From assembly GCF_900155545.1 (NCBI RefSeq), contig NZ_LT732526.1:2426164-2490163 (forward strand): 64,000 nt of DNA, written 5' to 3'. A program made the translations under genes and the position numbers. Positions within the stretch are counted from its first letter, which is position 1; each line of letters starts with the position of its first letter. Below, in pieces: positions 60,929 through 64,000 of the stretch. This DNA comes from Clostridium sp. Marseille-P2415. Lineage in GTDB: Bacteria > Bacillota > Clostridia > Lachnospirales > Lachnospiraceae. The notes beneath the pieces were generated by a model. The model was given only the letters and a program-made list of their open reading frames with translations, was not told the origin of the DNA and did no database searches.

Positions 60929-61636
60929 ATGCAAAAAGAAAATCAAATTCACTGGTTCTTTGGAACCTTACTAATGATGATATTTTTATTAATCAGTACA
61001 TTTAATGCCTTTGCGCTTCAAACTGCAGGTGTCATTGACTATGCAGATGAAAGCAGCGTGAGAGGCTGGGCCTTTAACAGCTCCGATCCCAGCTCTTCCG
61101 TTGATGTAAAGGTCGTCATCACCAACCAGGCAAATGGACAGGTTGTGGCGGAACTTACCACCACAGCCTCCGGCCGCCGGGAGGATCTTGCTTCCCAGGG
61201 GACAGGAACCGGTAACTACGGATTTGAGATACCTGTATCATGGGATACCTATGGAGATGGTGCTTATCTGGTCGAGGCCTATGCAGGCGGCCAGAAGCTG
61301 TCAGGCACCAAGGTTCACGGAGTGGGTGCCCTTGCCGGTTCCAATCTCCGTTCCCTGGGAGTTTTCAGGACCACGGCTTACTGCCCCTGCCGGAAATGCT
61401 CCGGGGGCTGGGGAGGACGTACCAGCACCGGAACCATTGCAACCGCAAACCGTACCATTTCCGTTGACCCGAGAGTCATTCCCTACGGAAGCCGCATTAT
61501 GATAGGAGGAACGATCTATACGGCGGAAGACTGCGGAGGCGGGGTAAAAGGTAACCACATTGATATCTTCTTCAACACCCATGCGGAAACCCGTGCCTAT
61601 GGCTCCCAGAATATTGAGGTATATTTAGTTCAATAA
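60929..61636 (+). CDS. Secreted Ig-like plus 3D-domain protein
   Basis: 235 residues. Signal peptide (about 1-31), a beta-sandwich domain (about 35-130; GVIDYADESSVRGWAFNSSDP is typical of Ig-like wall-protein modules), then a 3D domain with FRTTAYCPCRKCSGGWGGRTSTGT (residues 146-169) and AEDCGGGVKGNHIDIFF. This 3D domain has a CPCRKC motif, unlike the first protein. Probably a wall hydrolase under the same control as its neighbour; it has a separate promoter and a WalR-type box. Confidence 0.9.
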   Translation: MQKENQIHWFFGTLLMMIFLLISTFNAFALQTAGVIDYADESSVRGWAFNSSDPSSSVDVKVVITNQANGQVVAELTTTASGRREDLASQGTGTGNYGFEIPVSWDTYGDGAYLVEAYAGGQKLSGTKVHGVGALAGSNLRSLGVFRTTAYCPCRKCSGGWGGRTSTGTIATANRTISVDPRVIPYGSRIMIGGTIYTAEDCGGGVKGNHIDIFFNTHAETRAYGSQNIEVYLVQ

Positions 61637-61649
61637 GATGATAGTGAAG

Positions 61650-61744
61650 GGGCTGTCGCAAAATGAAAATTTCAACAAGATATGGTTTCTGGTTGCTTGG
61701 TTAATACCCATATATTGTATGAAAAAATCATTTTGCGACAGCCC
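61650..61744. repeat. 95-bp element with 17-bp perfect terminal inverted repeats (possible MITE or terminator)
   Basis: GGGCTGTCGCAAAATGA (61650-61666) and its complement (61728-61744) enclose 61 bases. GGGCTGTC...AAAATG ends resemble those of clostridial insertion sequences, but no target duplication is obvious. TTTT follows on the plus strand, 14 bases past the 3D gene stop, so it may also act as its terminator. Confidence 0.62.
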
Positions 61745-61766
61745 TTTTACTGATAAACGGTCCCGG

Positions 61767-62981
61767 CTACGCCAAAAACCGGCTCATGACATAATTACTG
61801 ATGTCAATGCCTCTGGAAGTCAGACGGTAGAATCCATCCTTGAATTCCATAAGACCGTCTTTTTCCATTTGATCAAGCACCGGGCCATAGACATTCCGTA
61901 TGTTCTGGCCAAAGCTGCTGACAAACCCGTGGGCCGAGACACCTTTCGTCAGACGCAGCCCCAGAAACATATACTCTTCCATCCTTTCTTCTATGGTCAG
62001 CCGCTCAAACTCCTGCCTCAGCACTCCTTCAAATGCTTCCTCCCGGTCCAGACGGGCGCTGCAATACTCATTGTAAATGGAAGTGTTGTGGAAACGGCAT
62101 CCATTCATATAGGAGGAAGCGCCCAGACCTAAGCCCAGATATTCCATTCCTGTCCAATAGCCGATGTTGTGCCTGCACTCGTAACCCTTTTTGGAATAAT
62201 TGGATATTTCATACCTTTCATACCCCTGCTCTTTTAGAAATTCCTGGGTCAGGTAATACATTTCACGCTCTGTATCCTCATCCGGTAAATCCGGCAGGGA
62301 CATCAGACGATGCCGTTCTTCCGGCGTCAAGGAATGGTTTTCCATTTCAACATGCTCCCCATACCGGTCATAATAAGGCGTCCCCTCTTCCACGATCAGA
62401 CTATAGGCAGATATGTGTTCCGGTTTCAACATGGTCACTTTTTTTAAGGTATTCTTCCATGATTCCAACGTCTGTCCGGGAATCGCTGAGATTAAATCCA
62501 CATTTACGTTATCAAATCCAGCCATGCGGACTCTCTGATAGCTTTTCAGGAATTCGTCATAAGTATGGATCCTGCCCAAATAGTGCAGTTCCTTGTCATC
62601 GGCGGACTGAAGGCCCATGCTGATCCGGTTTACCCCGGCTTCCCGGTAACAGGAAAGTGCCTCAGGCGTGACCGTACCGGGATTTGCCTCCATTGTGATC
62701 TCCGCATCCGGAAGAATCTCAAACCCATCTTTAAGAGCATGAAGAATTGCAGCCATATCTTCTATATTTAATATAGAAGGAGTGCCTCCTCCTATGAATA
62801 CGCTGACTACCTGGTATTCTTTGGCTCGGGCACTCTGGTACTTCATTTCTTCCACTAATTTTTCTGTATATTCCCGCTGCATCCGCTGGTTCCCCGGGAA
62901 AGAAAGGAAATCGCAGTAAGCACATTTACGCACACAGAACGGGACATGTACGTAAATTTCCAAATTCTTTTTATTCATCAT
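61767..62981 (-). CDS. hemW: Radical SAM haem chaperone HemW (HemN-like)
   Basis: 404 residues. Radical SAM motif Cys16-x3-Cys20-x2-Cys23 followed by Asp-Phe ([10 protein letters not shown]), the HemW rather than HemN pattern. IFIGGGTPS and PGQTLESW follow. It was once annotated as oxygen-independent coproporphyrinogen oxidase; HemW is now regarded as a haem-transfer protein. The first of two ATG codons is inside the last codons of lepA (11-base overlap), so translation is coupled. Confidence 0.93.
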   Translation of the reverse strand: MMNKKNLEIYVHVPFCVRKCAYCDFLSFPGNQRMQREYTEKLVEEMKYQSARAKEYQVVSVFIGGGTPSILNIEDMAAILHALKDGFEILPDAEITMEANPGTVTPEALSCYREAGVNRISMGLQSADDKELHYLGRIHTYDEFLKSYQRVRMAGFDNVNVDLISAIPGQTLESWKNTLKKVTMLKPEHISAYSLIVEEGTPYYDRYGEHVEMENHSLTPEERHRLMSLPDLPDEDTEREMYYLTQEFLKEQGYERYEISNYSKKGYECRHNIGYWTGMEYLGLGLGASSYMNGCRFHNTSIYNEYCSARLDREEAFEGVLRQEFERLTIEERMEEYMFLGLRLTKGVSAHGFVSSFGQNIRNVYGPVLDQMEKDGLMEFKDGFYRLTSRGIDISNYVMSRFLA

Positions 62982-64000
62982 CTAATTTGAGTACGCTCAT
63001 AAATGCCTTCTGTGGTATCTCTACGTTACCAACCTGGCGCATACGTTTTTTACCTTCCTTCTGCTTTTCAAGAAGTTTTTTCTTTCGTGAAATATCACCG
63101 CCGTAGCATTTGGCAAGAACGTCTTTTCTCATGGCCTTAACCGTCTCACGGGCAATGATCTTGCCTCCGATGGCTGCCTGGATGGGGATTTCAAAGAGCT
63201 GTCTCGGAATCTCATCCTTCAGCTTCTCGCACATTCTCCTGCCTCTGTCATAAGCGGATTCTGCATGGACGATAAAGGACAAGGCATCCACATCTTCCTT
63301 ATTCACAAGGATGTCCAATTTTACCAGTTCAGACCGTTCGTAGCCCTTAAGTTCATAATCAAAGGACGCGTATCCTCTGGAACGGGATTTTAAGGCATCA
63401 AAGAAATCGTAAATGATCTCGTTTAAAGGAAGCTCATATTTTAACAGTGCCCTCGTGGCCTCCATGTATTCCATGCCCAGGTAAACTCCGCGGCGTTCCT
63501 GACACAGGGTCATAATGGCCCCCACAAATTCCGTGGTCACCATGATTTCCGCACTGACGATCGGCTCTTCCATGTATTCGATTTCCGTAGGATCAGGCAG
63601 ATTGGAGGGATTGGTCAGTTCCAGCATCTCGCCGTTCTTTTTATAAATGCGGTAGACAACGCCTGGGGCTGTGGTCACCAGATCCAGATTATATTCCCGT
63701 TCCAAACGTTCCTGAATGACCTCCAGATGCAGGAGGCCTAAGAATCCGCAGCGGAAGCCAAATCCAAGGGCCAGGGATGTCTCGGGCTCAAAAAACAGGG
63801 AAGCGTCGTTAAGCTGAAGCTTTTCCAAAGCGTCACGCAGGTCATTGTAGCGCGCTCCATCGGCAGGATATAACCCGCAGTAAACCATGGAAGTCACCTT
63901 CTTATATCCCGGAAGCGGTGCTTTGCATGGCCGGTCCGCATGGGTAATGGTATCACCGACCGCCGTATCCTTCACATTCTTGATGCTGGCGGTTAAGTAA
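62971..64000 (-). CDS. lepA: Elongation factor 4 (LepA), C-terminal part
   Basis: The frame is open to the window edge (the first complete codons read [17 protein letters not shown]), about 343 residues covering domain II end to the C-terminus. KPLPGY-like [19 protein letters not shown], then [27 protein letters not shown] and the LepA-specific C-terminal domain with [33 protein letters not shown] ending (residue runs abbreviated here to the region 64000-62971). It is a ribosomal back-translocase-like GTPase. The GTPase domain lies outside the window. Confidence 0.96.
   Translation of the reverse strand, partial: YLTASIKNVKDTAVGDTITHADRPCKAPLPGYKKVTSMVYCGLYPADGARYNDLRDALEKLQLNDASLFFEPETSLALGFGFRCGFLGLLHLEVIQERLEREYNLDLVTTAPGVVYRIYKKNGEMLELTNPSNLPDPTEIEYMEEPIVSAEIMVTTEFVGAIMTLCQERRGVYLGMEYMEATRALLKYELPLNEIIYDFFDALKSRSRGYASFDYELKGYERSELVKLDILVNKEDVDALSFIVHAESAYDRGRRMCEKLKDEIPRQLFEIPIQAAIGGKIIARETVKAMRKDVLAKCYGGDISRKKKLLEKQKEGKKRMRQVGNVEIPQKAFMSVLKLDDE

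Overview
This window looks like a chromosomal segment of a low-to-mid GC Firmicute of the family Lachnospiraceae, most like the Lacrimispora / Clostridium saccharolyticum-sphenoides group. That placement is inferred from gene order and protein style; no database search was possible. Supporting signs are strong AGGAGG-type ribosome sites, several TTG starts, a CIRCE-controlled hrcA-grpE-dnaK-dnaJ cluster behind lepA-hemW, an ireB-ruvX-DUF1292-fur-rnj block, and a full-length RNase J. Nearly everything is on the minus strand except a nucleoside-type ABC operon (27-32 kb), an ECF S-component, an HPr-like gene and two 3D-domain genes. No tRNA, rRNA, CRISPR array or complete insertion sequence was seen.

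Layout. 0-7.3 kb: the N-terminus of a membrane sensor protein, then a galactoside-use operon (AraC regulator, sugar-binding lipoprotein, two permeases, GH42 beta-galactosidase) and a GNAT-YoaP protein. 7.5-19.2 kb: ferritin; a sugar operon made of a ribose-type ABC importer, split transketolase, RpiB-like isomerase, VOC protein and transaldolase/fructose-6-phosphate aldolase; secDF; a small membrane protein; and a GntR/FCD regulator whose palindromic operator-like motif recurs in front of the sugar operon. 19.4-26.7 kb: secreted Ig-like/alpha-beta hydrolase esterase, ECF S-component, cis-prenyltransferase homologue, a type I toxin-antitoxin locus too small for ordinary ORF calling, pyruvate phosphate dikinase, and two decayed genes (ribokinase-like, MATE efflux). 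26.9-32 kb: BMP-family nucleoside ABC transporter operon. 32.2-32.4 kb: a promoter-hairpin-terminator unit that looks like a small RNA. 32.5-40.1 kb: glyS, lipoprotein, recO, era, M16C peptidase, YdcF protein. 40.3-40.6 kb: a roughly 300-bp palindromic element. 40.8-48 kb: housekeeping block (U32 peptidase/trhP, trmR, MltG-like, rnj, fur, DUF1292, ruvX, ireB, mtaB). 48-54.8 kb: HPr-like protein, thiI, cysteine desulfurase, rsmE, prmA, TauE permease, orphan nucleotidyltransferase, cell-wall-binding protein. 54.9-64 kb: dnaJ, dnaK, grpE, hrcA, two 3D-domain proteins, hemW and partial lepA.

How the genes work together. The two sugar operons each pair an importer with intracellular enzymes and a local regulator. 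The second carries a near-complete non-oxidative pentose-phosphate module but no kinase. thiI and the neighbouring cysteine desulfurase form a sulfur relay for tRNA 4-thiouridine; the U32 protein and TrmR are expected to hydroxylate and then methylate U34 of tRNA; mtaB modifies A37. The heat-shock cluster is under HrcA/CIRCE.

Less ordinary content: (i) a convergent type I toxin-antitoxin with both promoters and both terminators readable; (ii) a short palindromic repeat in four loci, including one in-frame copy inside mtaB; (iii) a large foldback element at 40.3-40.6 kb and a multi-hairpin cluster at 34.5-34.74 kb; (iv) a WalR-type box before a 3D-domain gene; (v) HPr-like and MltG-like proteins lacking the residues or domain that define their families' activity.
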